Origin: DASYVD01 sp050693035
GTDB lineage: Bacteria > Actinomycetota > UBA4738 > CALAEC01
Reading direction: 5' to 3'
Length of the DNA stretch: 29,053 nucleotides
NCBI GenBank assembly: GCA_050693035.1
Contig: JBOGWB010000007.1
Span: forward strand, 1 to 29,053
In this document: in pieces, positions 1 through 8,184 of the stretch
How the letters are laid out: each line of letters begins with the position of its first letter
Position numbering within the stretch: the first letter of the stretch is position 1
The notes under the pieces: model-generated
The model's input: the letters and a program-made list of their open reading frames with translations, nothing else
What the model was told of the DNA's origin: nothing
Database searches by the model: none
Translations under genes and position numbers: made by a program

Positions 1-1929
1 GAGGTCCTTGGCGGCCTCGTGCATCTCCTCCTCCAGGGTGCGGATCAGCCCCTCCAGCTCCTCGCGAGGCATCTCTGGGCGCTCCCTCCGGCGACGCCGG
101 CGCTCCGGCATCGGGCCGCGTTCCAGGCCTTCTCCTTCCAGGGCCAGCAGGATGTCGGAGACGCGTTTCCGGATGGTCTGGGGATCGATGCCGTGCTCGC
201 GGTTGTGCTCCACCTGGATCTTCCGGCGGCGCTGGGTCTCCGAGATGGCGCGCTTCATCGAGTCGGTGACCTCGTCCGCGTACATCAAGACCTTCCCGTC
301 GACGTTTCGCGCCGCCCGGCCGATGGTCTGGATGAGCGAGGTTTCCGAGCGGAGGAATCCCTCTTTGTCCGCGTCGAGGATGGCCACCAGCGAGACCTCC
401 GGGAGGTCCAGGCCTTCCCGCAGAAGGTTGATTCCCACCAGGACGTCGAACTCCCCGAGCCGGAGGTCCCGGAGGATCTCGATCCGCTGGATCGTGTCGA
501 CCTCCGAGTGGAGGTAGCGCACCCGGAGGCCCATCTCGAGGAGGTAGTCGGTGAGGTCCTCGGACATCTTCTTCGTCAGCGTGGTGACCAGGACCCGCTG
601 GTCCTTCTCCGTCCGGCTCCGGATCTCCTCGATCAGGTCGTCGACCTGCCCCCTGGTGGGGCGAACCTCGACCTCGGGATCCACCAGGCCCGTGGGACGG
701 ACGATCTGCTCCACGATCCGTTTCGAGGCGCCGAGCTCGTGGGGGCTCGGTGTGGCCGACATGAATACCACCTGATTCACGCGCTCCGTGAACTCCTCGA
801 ACTGAAGCGGGCGGTTGTCCACCGCGGAGGGGAGGCGGAACCCGAACTCCACCAGCGTTCGCTTGCGGCTCATGTCACCCTCGTACATCCCGTGGATCTG
901 CGGGACCGTCACGTGGGACTCGTCGATGACGCACAGCCAGTCTTCGGGGAAGTAGTCGAGGAGGGTGTATGGCGGCTCGCCCGGCCGGCGCCCGTCGATG
1001 TGGCGGCTGTAGTTCTCGATCCCGGAACAGAACCCGAGCTCCCGCAGCATCTCCAGGTCGTGGTTCGTCCGCATCCGCAGGCGCTGCGCTTCCAGCAGCT
1101 TCCCCTCGGATTCGAATCGCTCCAGCCGTTCGGCCAGCTCGGTCTCGATCTGGCCGATGGCCCGCTCCATCCGGTCGCGGGACGCGACGTAGTGGGTGGC
1201 CGGGTAGATCCACGCCTCCTGGAGCTCTCCGATGACCTCCCCCGTAGTCGGGTCGATGCGGGTGATCCTCTCGACCTGGTCGCCCCACAGCTCGGCCCGG
1301 ACCACGGTTTCCTCGTACGCGGGGTGGACTTCGATGGTGTCGCCGCGGGACCGGAATCGCCCCCGAGCCAGGTTCTGGGTCGTCCGCTGATACTGGATGT
1401 CCGTGAGGCGCTGCAGGGCGAAATCGCGCTCCAGGGGGACGCCCTTGATGACCCGGAGGACCTGGCCCATGTACTCCTCGGGCGTGCCCAGCCCGTAGAT
1501 GCAGGACACGCTGGCCACGATGATCACGTCCTTGCGGGAGAGCAGCGCCGCCGTGGCCGAGTGTCGGAGCCGCTCGATCTCGTCGTTGACGGTGGCGTCC
1601 TTCTCGATGTACAGGTCGGTCTGGGGGACGTACGCCTCCGGCTGGTAGTAGTCGTAGTAGGAGACGAAGTACTCCACCGCGTTCTCCGGGAAGAACTCCC
1701 TGAACTCGTTGGCCAGCTGGGCGGCCAGGGACTTGTTCGGGGAGATCACCAGGGTCGGCTTCTGGACCTTCTCGATGGCCTTGGCGATGGTGAAGGTCTT
1801 CCCCGAGCCGGTGATCCCGAGCAAGGTCAGGCGATCCTCACCGGCGAGGATGCCCTCGGCCAGCTCGTCGATGGCCGTGGGCTGGTCGCCGGCGGGCTGG
1901 AAGTCGGAGACGACGCGGAACGGTGGCAC
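1..1929 (-). CDS. uvrB: UvrABC excinuclease subunit B (3' end cut off by the window edge)
   Basis: UvrB is the DNA-loading helicase-like subunit of nucleotide excision repair. It receives damaged DNA from UvrA and recruits UvrC. The reading frame gives 643 codons and runs off the left edge, so only the last residues are missing. Walker A (GITGSGKT) is at about residues 38-45. The damage-probing beta-hairpin region (YYDYYQPEAYVPQTD), the DESH helicase motif and QTIGRAARN (motif VI) follow in order. The C-terminal UVR motif (LEEEMHEAAKDL) has just begun at the edge. The start is GTG at 1929: an in-frame stop lies upstream and no other start fits. There is no Shine-Dalgarno sequence, but a TACACT -10-like hexamer ends 6 nt before the GTG, so the mRNA is probably leaderless. 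Identity is certain from length and motifs. Confidence 0.97.
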   Translation of the reverse strand, partial: MPPFRVVSDFQPAGDQPTAIDELAEGILAGEDRLTLLGITGSGKTFTIAKAIEKVQKPTLVISPNKSLAAQLANEFREFFPENAVEYFVSYYDYYQPEAYVPQTDLYIEKDATVNDEIERLRHSATAALLSRKDVIIVASVSCIYGLGTPEEYMGQVLRVIKGVPLERDFALQRLTDIQYQRTTQNLARGRFRSRGDTIEVHPAYEETVVRAELWGDQVERITRIDPTTGEVIGELQEAWIYPATHYVASRDRMERAIGQIETELAERLERFESEGKLLEAQRLRMRTNHDLEMLRELGFCSGIENYSRHIDGRRPGEPPYTLLDYFPEDWLCVIDESHVTVPQIHGMYEGDMSRKRTLVEFGFRLPSAVDNRPLQFEEFTERVNQVVFMSATPSPHELGASKRIVEQIVRPTGLVDPEVEVRPTRGQVDDLIEEIRSRTEKDQRVLVTTLTKKMSEDLTDYLLEMGLRVRYLHSEVDTIQRIEILRDLRLGEFDVLVGINLLREGLDLPEVSLVAILDADKEGFLRSETSLIQTIGRAARNVDGKVLMYADEVTDSMKRAISETQRRRKIQVEHNREHGIDPQTIRKRVSDILLALEGEGLERGPMPERRRRRRERPEMPREELEGLIRTLEEEMHEAAKDL

Positions 1930-1935
1930 GGACAG

Positions 1936-1941
1936 AGTGTA
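1936..1941 (-). promoter_or_regulatory. Putative -10 element of a leaderless uvrB promoter
   Basis: On the minus strand TACACT is followed by exactly 6 nt and then the uvrB GTG. This spacing puts transcription start at or next to the start codon. I see no good -35 hexamer. The site lies between uvrB and the end of the DUF2203 gene, so uvrB may also be read from upstream. Confidence 0.45.
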
Positions 1942-1968
1942 GGGCCGGGCGCCTACCCTTGGTGGACC

Positions 1969-2352
1969 CTACAGGGGCTTGCGGGCCTGGAAACCTGCGT
2001 CGACCTCGTGCCAGTGGTCCACCCGGTCCTCACCGAGTCGCCAGCACAGCTGAACGACGCGGCCTTCCCGTTCTGAAGGGAAGTCGACCAGCCCGGTCTC
2101 GGCATCACGGAGGATGATGTCCTCCTCGGCCAATCGCTCCACCTCTTCGCGGAGGATGCTCAGGGCTTCGAGGTAGGCGGTCCCCTCCGGGCCTCCGCCG
2201 TTGGTTCCCGACCGGGCTCCCACCTTCCGCCCCGACCGGAGGACTTCCCGACGGGCCTCCCGGATGCGCACCAGCGACTCCCGCAGCTCGAGAAGCGCCG
2301 CGTTGGCCTCCTCGACGCTGTACAGGCGACCGGTCTCATCGGATGTCGACAT
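1969..2352 (-). CDS. DUF2203 family protein
   Basis: A 127-residue soluble protein of the DUF2203 family, function unknown. It opens with a tyrosine-containing element (GRLYSVEEANAALLELR), then a long charged helical stretch and a second helix around LSILREEVERLAEEDIILRD. The C-terminal part holds GLVDFPSEREGRVVQLCW and a DHWHEVDAGF segment, the typical ending of this family. Length and motif order match the family. The start is the ATG at 2352. It has no convincing Shine-Dalgarno sequence. It lies 36 nt downstream of the cupin gene and 39 nt upstream of the uvrB start, all on the same strand, so it probably belongs to the rpsA-coaE-HAD-cupin transcript. No catalytic residues can be assigned. 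Confidence 0.85.
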   Translation of the reverse strand: MSTSDETGRLYSVEEANAALLELRESLVRIREARREVLRSGRKVGARSGTNGGGPEGTAYLEALSILREEVERLAEEDIILRDAETGLVDFPSEREGRVVQLCWRLGEDRVDHWHEVDAGFQARKPL

Positions 2353-2388
2353 CGCTGCGCAGAAGGATAGCCGTGGGCGGGACGGGTC

Positions 2389-2964
2389 TCAGAACGTGAG
2401 CGTGCAGTTCTCGCAGATGAAGGTGTCTCGACGGATCTCCGCGCTGTGGCCGCCGCATCGCGGGCACCGTCGGCAGACGCCGCCACCCCGGCACTCCACG
2501 GGATCGGTGGTCGTCCCGGGCTCGTCCCACGTGGTCGCCTCCTCGGTGGGCCGGGGCGCCTGGATGGACAGGAGGAGGAGGCCGTCGGAGCCGCCCAGGA
2601 AACCGTGCGGATACGCCGCGGCGCGGCCGAGGACCGAGCCGGCCTTGAGTGGCACCGCCCCGTGGATCCGGGCTTCTCCCGAGCCGGACAGCACCACGCT
2701 CCACTCCTCGGAGTCCGGGTGGGTGTGCGCGTAGGCGACCTGCTCGGGCCCCAGGGCCTGGATGGAGAAGTAGAACTCCGTTCCTTGCGAGATGGGGATG
2801 CGGCGGAAACCTGACGGGCACGGCAGCACGAGCTCCTGGGCGGCCGACCGGAACACGCCGAGGTTGTCGAGGACCTCGTCGAGGTGGCCGATCCCCCGCT
2901 CGTGCGGAGCGGCGGCCTGGTCCATGGTGGCCTCGCCCATCGGGGGAATCCTATTCCCCTTCAT
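2389..2964 (-). CDS. Cupin-domain protein with C-terminal zinc ribbon
   Basis: A protein of about 190 residues joining a single cupin beta-barrel to a zinc-ribbon tail. The cupin metal motif is visible as HTHPDSEEWSVVLSGSG (His-x-His then Glu), and a later histidine in AYPHGF would be the last ligand. The tail has a cysteine cluster CRRCPRCGG and, about 15 residues on, CENC, giving enough cysteines for one structural zinc. The longest start (ATG, 2964) overlaps the HAD stop as ATGA, which suggests translational coupling. An inner ATG at 2925 has a better ribosome site (GAGG, 5 nt away) and is an equally good choice. Substrate is unknown; the single-domain cupin could be an isomerase, a dioxygenase or a sugar/metabolite-binding protein. 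Confidence 0.8.
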   Translation of the reverse strand: MKGNRIPPMGEATMDQAAAPHERGIGHLDEVLDNLGVFRSAAQELVLPCPSGFRRIPISQGTEFYFSIQALGPEQVAYAHTHPDSEEWSVVLSGSGEARIHGAVPLKAGSVLGRAAAYPHGFLGGSDGLLLLSIQAPRPTEEATTWDEPGTTTDPVECRGGGVCRRCPRCGGHSAEIRRDTFICENCTLTF

Positions 2965-3677
2965 CCATCGATCTCGATGGCCGTGGGAAGGTCCTCGAGC
3001 GAGGTGATCCTGATCCCCTCCGCTTCCGGGTACCTTCCGCGCCGGTCGATCAGGACGGCCTGCATCCCGACTTCCTCGGCGCCCTGGATGTCGAAGAACG
3101 GATGGTCCCCGACGTAGACGGATTCGCCAGCGGCGACGCCCCCTCGCTCCAGGGCGATGCGGAAGATCTCCGGGTCGGGCTTCTCCACTCCCTCGATGCC
3201 CGAGATCACTCGGATCGGGAAGTAGGTGGTGACCCCGAGCGTCTCGAGGAGCCGCTCCAGCCACTCCTCGAAGTTCGAGATGACACCGAGCAACACATCC
3301 GCGTCGCGCAGGCGGTCCAGAGTGGGGATCACGTCCGGATGGAGTCGGTAGCTCGCGAGATCCGCGAACGTCGCGTACAGGCGGTCGACGAGGCGATCGG
3401 TGTCTTCGGTCACACCGACCTCTTCGAGGAAGCCTCGGTACACGCCGTCCCAGAAGGTCCGGGAGCGTTCTGGGGACGTGGACCACAGGTGCGCTTCCCC
3501 GGACTGGACCGTCTCCGTGAACTTCTGCGAATACGCCGAGACCACCTGTTGCACCACGGCGGGGTCGACCACCACGTCTTCCGCACGGAGCACCTCGGTG
3601 AAGAGCTCCGCGAACGACGGATGAGGGTAGACGAGCGTCTCGCCGGCGTCGAAGAACACCGCTTTGGGCCGGGCCAC
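2961..3677 (-). CDS. HAD-superfamily hydrolase (subfamily IA-like)
   Basis: A 238-residue haloacid-dehalogenase-type hydrolase, most likely a small-molecule phosphatase. Motif I is FFDAGETL with the nucleophile at Asp10. The second acidic residue usual for phosphatases (D-x-D) is Gly here, as in a sizeable group of HAD proteins reading DAGxTL. Motif II is VISNFEEW, motif III is the lysine in EKPDPEIF, and motif IV is YVGDHPFFDIQGAE. An alpha-helical cap fits between motif I and motif II, as in subfamily IA. The start is GTG at 3677, the only start just ahead of motif I. It lies 25 nt after the coaE stop. The 3' end overlaps the cupin gene by 4 nt (ATGA). Substrate unknown. Confidence 0.88.
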   Translation of the reverse strand: MARPKAVFFDAGETLVYPHPSFAELFTEVLRAEDVVVDPAVVQQVVSAYSQKFTETVQSGEAHLWSTSPERSRTFWDGVYRGFLEEVGVTEDTDRLVDRLYATFADLASYRLHPDVIPTLDRLRDADVLLGVISNFEEWLERLLETLGVTTYFPIRVISGIEGVEKPDPEIFRIALERGGVAAGESVYVGDHPFFDIQGAEEVGMQAVLIDRRGRYPEAEGIRITSLEDLPTAIEIDG

Positions 3678-3702
3678 GGGAGCGATGATATCGGGCCGGG
3701 CC

Positions 3703-4308
3703 TCAGTCCCCCGCCACCGCGCGGGTCCGGAGATCCTCCCACAGCGCGTCGACGTGACGCTCCAGGTCCTCGAGGGTCCCGTCGTTCGGAATGACGAGGT
3801 CGGCAACCGCCGTCCGCCCCTCCGGAGAGGACTGGGCGGCGATGCGCTCCAGCGCCTCGGCCCGGTCCAGACCGCGGTGGGTGGCCCGGGCCACCCGGAC
3901 TTCGACCGGCGCATCAACGACGACCACGACGTCGCACTCGCGGTGAAACCCGGTCTCCAGGATGAGCGGCGCGTCGAAGACAACCACGGCGTCGGTACCT
4001 CGATGACGCTCGAGCGTATCGGCCAGACCCCGGAACACCTCGGGGTGCACGATGGACTCCAGGGCCCGCCGCTTGGCCTGATCGGCGAAGATCCGGGCGG
4101 CGATCGCCCGGCGATCGAGGTGCCCGTCGGGCATCAGCACCTCGTCCCCGAAGAGATCGCACACCTGCTTGAAGGCGGCGGTCCCGGGCTCCAGGGCCCG
4201 CCGTGCGAGGTCGTCGGCATCGACCACCACGGCTCCGCGGCGAGCCAGCATGCCGGCCAAGGTGGACTTCCCAGAGCCCAGACCGCCCGTCACACAGACG
4301 AGGAGCAT
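3703..4308 (-). CDS. coaE: Dephospho-CoA kinase
   Basis: CoaE catalyses the last step of coenzyme A synthesis: ATP-dependent phosphorylation of the 3'-hydroxyl of dephospho-CoA in the cytosol. The 201-residue protein has the P-loop GGLGSGKST at residues 8-16. The VVDADDLARRALEPG segment and the VVFDAPLILETGFH lid/core motif are typical of the family. The length is normal for a stand-alone bacterial CoaE; the longer mycobacterial version carries an extra C-terminal domain that is absent here. The ATG at 4308 lies 43 nt downstream of rpsA. The rpsA-coaE pair is a conserved actinobacterial arrangement and supports both calls. Confidence 0.96.
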   Translation of the reverse strand: MLLVCVTGGLGSGKSTLAGMLARRGAVVVDADDLARRALEPGTAAFKQVCDLFGDEVLMPDGHLDRRAIAARIFADQAKRRALESIVHPEVFRGLADTLERHRGTDAVVVFDAPLILETGFHRECDVVVVVDAPVEVRVARATHRGLDRAEALERIAAQSSPEGRTAVADLVIPNDGTLEDLERHVDALWEDLRTRAVAGD

Positions 4309-4351
4309 GGCTCAGGCGGCATCAGGGGCTGGATGGCGGCCAGGGCGGCCG

Positions 4352-5749
4352 TCAGGTCCGGCCCTCGCGGCGCTTGAGGTCCTCCACGATGGACTCCAGG
4401 GAGACGTCCTCTTCCGTTCCCTCGGCCGCAGGGGCGGGTTCCTCGGCCGGGGCCTCCGGTGGTTCTTCGAGCTCGCCGGCGGGAGCCGGTCGAGCGCCCT
4501 CCTCTTCCGGCGCCGATTCGGGCTCCCGAGGCTCCTCGGGCGCCTCCGGCTCGATCTGCGCTTCCGCCTCCGCCTGGATCTCGGGCTCCCGGGTGACCTC
4601 GGCGTCGCCGACGCGTCGCATCGACAGGGATACCCGGCGTCGAGCCACGTCGACCTCCACGACCCGGACCCGCACCCGGTCTCCCACCTGGACGATCTGG
4701 TCCGCGGACTCCACGTGCTCCTCGGCCAGCTCGCTGATGTGAACCAACCCCTCGATCCCCTCGGCCACCCGTACGAAGGCGCCGAAGGGAACGATCTTGG
4801 TCACCTCGCCCTCGAGGATCTCGCCGGCGCTGTAGCGCCGCTCGAACTCCTTCCAGGGATCCTCCTGGGTGGCCTTCAGCGAAAGCGACACGCGCTCACG
4901 CTCGAGGTCCACGTCCAGCACCTCCACCTCGACCTCGTCGCCGACCTGGACGATCTCGCTGGGGTGTTCGACGTGGCGCCAGGACAGTTCGGACACGTGC
5001 ACCAGGCCGTCCACGCCTCCGAGGTCCACGAAGGCCCCGAAGTTCACGATGGACGACACCTTGCCCTTGCGGCGGTCACCCTTCGTCAGGGACTCCAGGA
5101 CCTTCTTGCGGCTCTCGCTCTGGGACTCCTCGAGGAAGGCCCGCCGCGATAGGACCACGTTGTTCCGATTCCGGTCGAGCTCGATGATCTTGCACTCGAG
5201 CTCCTGCCCCACGTACGGGTGGAGATCGCGAACCCTGCGCAGCTCGACCAGGGAGGCGGGAAGGAACCCGCGCAGCCCGATGTCGAGGATGAGGCCTCCC
5301 TTGACCACCTCGATGACGGGGCCCTTGATGGTTCCGCCCTCTGTCATCACCTGCTCGATCCTGCTCCACGCCCGCTCGTACTGGGCTCGCTTCTTGGAGA
5401 GGATCAGCCGCCCCTCCTTGTCCTCCTTCTGAAGGACGAGAGCCTCGATATCGTCGCCGACCTTCACCACTTCGCCGGGGTCGACGTCGTGTCGGATCGA
5501 GAGCTCCTTCGCCGGGATGACGCCTTCGGACTTGTAGCCGATGTCCACGAGCACCTCGTCGCGATCGATGCGTACGACCTTTCCGCTGACGAGATCGCCG
5601 TCGTTGAAATCTCGGAGAGAGGCCTCCAGCGCCTCGACCAGTTCCTCGGGTGTGTAGTCGTCCGCCTCCTGGTCCTGGAGTGCGGTCTTCGGTTCGTCTG
5701 CTATGTCGATCAGCTCCCTTCGCTCGTACAGTCTCCCGCACAAGCCCAT
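4352..5749 (-). CDS. rpsA: 30S ribosomal protein S1
   Basis: S1 binds mRNA on the small ribosomal subunit. Four S1 (OB-fold) repeats follow one another: roughly residues 45-115, 130-195, 215-285 and 300-370, with tell-tale segments such as VNFGAFVDLGGVDGLVHVSEL and VPFGAFVRVAEGIEGLVHISEL. The last 80 or so residues are a Glu/Pro/Ala-rich acidic tail, shorter than and different from mycobacterial tails. Domain sequences are close to mycobacterial RpsA. The start is uncertain. ATG 5749 is the nearest canonical one, but its ribosome site is poor. A good AAGGGAG site lies further in (5721-5715), followed only by ATC or ATA codons. GTG 5791 would add an Arg-rich leader. A promoter (TTGACG, 18 nt, TAAGAT) lies upstream. 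Confidence 0.93.
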   Translation of the reverse strand: MGLCGRLYERRELIDIADEPKTALQDQEADDYTPEELVEALEASLRDFNDGDLVSGKVVRIDRDEVLVDIGYKSEGVIPAKELSIRHDVDPGEVVKVGDDIEALVLQKEDKEGRLILSKKRAQYERAWSRIEQVMTEGGTIKGPVIEVVKGGLILDIGLRGFLPASLVELRRVRDLHPYVGQELECKIIELDRNRNNVVLSRRAFLEESQSESRKKVLESLTKGDRRKGKVSSIVNFGAFVDLGGVDGLVHVSELSWRHVEHPSEIVQVGDEVEVEVLDVDLERERVSLSLKATQEDPWKEFERRYSAGEILEGEVTKIVPFGAFVRVAEGIEGLVHISELAEEHVESADQIVQVGDRVRVRVVEVDVARRRVSLSMRRVGDAEVTREPEIQAEAEAQIEPEAPEEPREPESAPEEEGARPAPAGELEEPPEAPAEEPAPAAEGTEEDVSLESIVEDLKRREGRT

Positions 5750-5801
5750 CCGCCGCGTGCGCAGAGGGGTCCGCCGGGCGGGCGCCCGCACGAGCGTGGG
5801 A

Positions 5802-5831
5802 ATCTTAGGTGACCCACGCAAGCAGCGTCAA
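5802..5831 (-). promoter_or_regulatory. Putative rpsA operon promoter
   Basis: On the minus strand TTGACG (5831-5826) and TAAGAT (5807-5802) are separated by 18 nt, a good housekeeping-sigma promoter. Transcription would begin near 5795, giving a leader of about 45 nt to ATG 5749. It would drive rpsA, coaE, the HAD gene, the cupin gene and probably DUF2203. Confidence 0.55.
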
Positions 5832-5931
5832 CGGGAGTTTTGTCGAACGGGGATCGAGTCCTCCGCGGACGGGCGTCCGGGTTTCGGTGCCACGGAGGGT
5901 AGGGTGAGCCAACGGTGGGGAGGGAGGGCCG

Positions 5932-7110
5932 ATGACCGACGCCATCCAGCGCGCGGAGCGCGTTGCGGAAGGGAGCGCTTCGCGAGCGGCCCGGTACGAC
6001 GCTGCCGCGGAGTTCCCTGCCGAGGACCTCGAGGACATCCGTGCTGAGGGGCTCCTGGGACTCATGGTCCCCGCCGAGCTCGGCGGGATGGGCGCCGGGT
6101 TCGAGGAGTACGTCCGGGTGGCCGTGGTCCTCGCCAAGGGCAGCGGTTCGACCGCGCTGATCTTCAACATGCACGCGTCGGTCACGGGGGGCCTGGCTTC
6201 CATCCCCGACGAGATCGCCCGGAGCCTCGGCGCCGCGGATTCCTTCTTCGCCGCCCGGGACCGGGTGCTGCGGGCGGCGGCCGATGGAAGTGTGTACGGG
6301 GTCGCCATCAGCGAGCCGGAGGTCGGCTCCCGACTCTCCGCCCTCCGCTCGACGTACCAGCCTGAGGGAGACGGGTTCCGGATCCGCGGCCGGAAGTCGG
6401 CCGTTTCGGGGGCCGGGCAGCTCGATGCCTACCTGGTTGCCGCCCGCCGGCCCGGGCGAGAGGAGGAGCCGGCCGTCTCCTATTTCCTGGTCCCCCGGGG
6501 CCCGGGATTGTCCGTGGTACGGACGTGGGATCCCCTCGGCATGCGCGCCACCGCCAGCAACGCGCTGACCATCGACAGCCATGTTCCCGCCGACGCCCTC
6601 CTGGGAGGAGTCGAGGGCCTCGTCCTTCCTCTGGCCCATGCCATGCCGCAGTGGCTCGTCGCGTCGTACGCCGCCGTGTACGTGGGCCTGGCCCTGGCCG
6701 CGGTGGACGAGGCCGTCGGGTACCTGCGGGACAGGACGGTGGCAGGAGAACGAGGCGGACTGGCGCGACTCGCTTCGGTGCGGGCCCGGGTGGGCCGGGC
6801 GGAGGCCGACGCACTGGCGGCGAGGCTCACCCTCGAGCACGCCGCGCGGCTGGTGGAGCTCCAACCCGGTGACCCGCGGACGAACCGCTGGGTCTACCGG
6901 GCCAAGCTCCTGGCGGGCGATGCTGCCATGCGAGCGGCGGCGAGCCTCTCCGAGGCGTGCGGCCTGGGCGCCCTTCAGCGCGGCTCGCCGCTGGAGCGCA
7001 TCTTCCGGGACGCGCGCAGCGGCTCCATCATGCCGCCCCCCAGCGACGTGAGCGCCGACTTCCTCGGGGCAGCCGCGCTGGGCGTGGAGGACGAGGTCCA
7101 TCCGTGGTAG
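5932..7110 (+). CDS. Acyl-CoA dehydrogenase-like flavoprotein
   Basis: A 392-residue protein with the acyl-CoA dehydrogenase fold: helical N-domain (LMVPAELGGMGAGFEEY), a middle beta-domain with the flavin/substrate motif YGVAISEPEVGSRLS, and a C-terminal helical domain. Family members oxidise acyl-CoA thioesters at C2-C3 with FAD and pass electrons to ETF. The C-terminal signature with the usual catalytic glutamate (as in YEGTxQ) is not visible; the end reads RDARSGSIMPPPSDVSADFLG. It may therefore act on an unusual substrate or as a monooxygenase-like relative. The ATG at 5932 follows an excellent AGGGAGGG site. The 3' end overlaps the polyketide synthase start by 7 nt, so the two are almost certainly co-translated and act in one pathway. 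Confidence 0.85.
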   Translation: MTDAIQRAERVAEGSASRAARYDAAAEFPAEDLEDIRAEGLLGLMVPAELGGMGAGFEEYVRVAVVLAKGSGSTALIFNMHASVTGGLASIPDEIARSLGAADSFFAARDRVLRAAADGSVYGVAISEPEVGSRLSALRSTYQPEGDGFRIRGRKSAVSGAGQLDAYLVAARRPGREEEPAVSYFLVPRGPGLSVVRTWDPLGMRATASNALTIDSHVPADALLGGVEGLVLPLAHAMPQWLVASYAAVYVGLALAAVDEAVGYLRDRTVAGERGGLARLASVRARVGRAEADALAARLTLEHAARLVELQPGDPRTNRWVYRAKLLAGDAAMRAAASLSEACGLGALQRGSPLERIFRDARSGSIMPPPSDVSADFLGAAALGVEDEVHPW

Positions 7111-8147
7111 CGGCCGCCGTCGCCGGCCTCGGCTCCGCCTTTCCACAACGCGTGTCCCAGGAGGCGTTGTGGGAGGGGTTCTTCGAGCGGCACCACGAAG
7201 GCGGTCGCGGAGCGGGGCTGATCTGGCGTCGCTCGGGGGTGCGATTCCGGCACGGGGTGGCCATCCCACCCGGGGAAGACCTGAGCGGCTGGGGGACGGA
7301 GGCGCGGATGGAACGGTTCCGCCAGGACGCCCTCCCCCTGGCCCGGGAAGCGGTGGGTGCCTCGCTGCGCGATTCCGCCGTGGAACCAAGCCAGGTCGGG
7401 CTGCTGGCCCTGGTCACGTGCACGGGGTACACGGCGCCGGGCATCGACGTGCAGATGGCTCGCGAGCTCGGCATGGGAGACGACGTCCACCGGCTGCTGA
7501 TCGGACACATGGGCTGCCATGCGGCGGTCCCGGCCCTGGCGACGGTAGCCGACGCCACCTCCGCTCGGGGCCTGGTCAGCGTGGTGGCCTGCGTCGAGCT
7601 GTGCAGCCTGCACCTTCAGCCCCCCACCGCCGATCTGGCCCAGGTCACGGCGAACGCACTCTTCGCCGACGCCGTCGCCGCGGCCGTGGTGGTCCCGGAG
7701 GGGCGCGGGCTGGCGTTCGTCGACGTGGCCTCCCGGACCGACCCCTCTCTGGGCTCCCTAATGACCTGGGACCTCACGGACAAGGGCTTCCGCATGGGGC
7801 TGTCTCCCGAACTGCCCAGGGCCCTTGGGGAGCACGTCGAAGCGGTCGTCGGCAAGCTGTTGGCGGGCCACGGGCTCATGCCCCAGGACGTCGCGGCGTG
7901 GGCGGTCCACCCCGGGGGACCGCGAGTCCTCGACGTGGTGGCCGACCGATTGCGACTGTCCGACGACGACCTGGCCGAGTCGACCGAGGTGCTGCGGGAT
8001 CGAGGGAACTGCTCCTCGGCGACCGTCCTGCTCGTGCTGGAGCGGATCGCGCGGGACCGAGCGCTGTCAGATGGCGATCACGTGGTCTGTCTGACCTTCG
8101 GCCCGGGCCTGACCGTCTCGGCCGCGCTCCTCACGAAGTCGGACTGA
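7104..8147 (+). CDS. Type III polyketide synthase (chalcone/stilbene synthase family)
   Basis: A 347-residue homodimeric-type condensing enzyme that would extend an acyl-CoA starter with malonyl-CoA units. The catalytic triad is present: Cys138 in GHMGCHAAVPAL, His269 in WAVHPGGPRVLD and Asn302 in RDRGNCSSATVLL. The C-terminal FGPGLTVSAALL matches the GFGPG signature of the chalcone synthase family, and TCTGYTAPGID is the family's N-domain hallmark. This pattern distinguishes it from FabH. The start is GTG 7104, overlapping the preceding stop by 7 nt, with GAGG placed 7 nt upstream; in-frame codons before it lie inside the dehydrogenase gene. No methyltransferase or cyclase lies beside it. 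Starter unit and product cannot be predicted. It converges on polA with a 37-nt gap. Confidence 0.9.
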   Translation: MVAAAVAGLGSAFPQRVSQEALWEGFFERHHEGGRGAGLIWRRSGVRFRHGVAIPPGEDLSGWGTEARMERFRQDALPLAREAVGASLRDSAVEPSQVGLLALVTCTGYTAPGIDVQMARELGMGDDVHRLLIGHMGCHAAVPALATVADATSARGLVSVVACVELCSLHLQPPTADLAQVTANALFADAVAAAVVVPEGRGLAFVDVASRTDPSLGSLMTWDLTDKGFRMGLSPELPRALGEHVEAVVGKLLAGHGLMPQDVAAWAVHPGGPRVLDVVADRLRLSDDDLAESTEVLRDRGNCSSATVLLVLERIARDRALSDGDHVVCLTFGPGLTVSAALLTKSD

Positions 8148-8184
8148 CTCCATCACTGCGACTGCGGTGCGGAGCCTTTGCAGT

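Noticed and set aside
19..2076. 685-residue plus-strand open frame opposite uvrB
   Set aside because: It is the antisense of a clear uvrB gene; long antisense frames are expected in GC-rich DNA with strong third-position bias. Its translation has no recognisable domain.
4337..4351. CGGCC-N5-GGCCG hairpin between rpsA and coaE as a terminator
   Set aside because: The stem is only 5 bp, has no T-run and is expected by chance in such GC-rich DNA.
5877..5905. TAGGGT as a promoter for the acyl-CoA dehydrogenase gene
   Set aside because: There is no matching -35, and the hexamer is a weak match in a G-rich stretch. A promoter must exist nearby, but I cannot place it.
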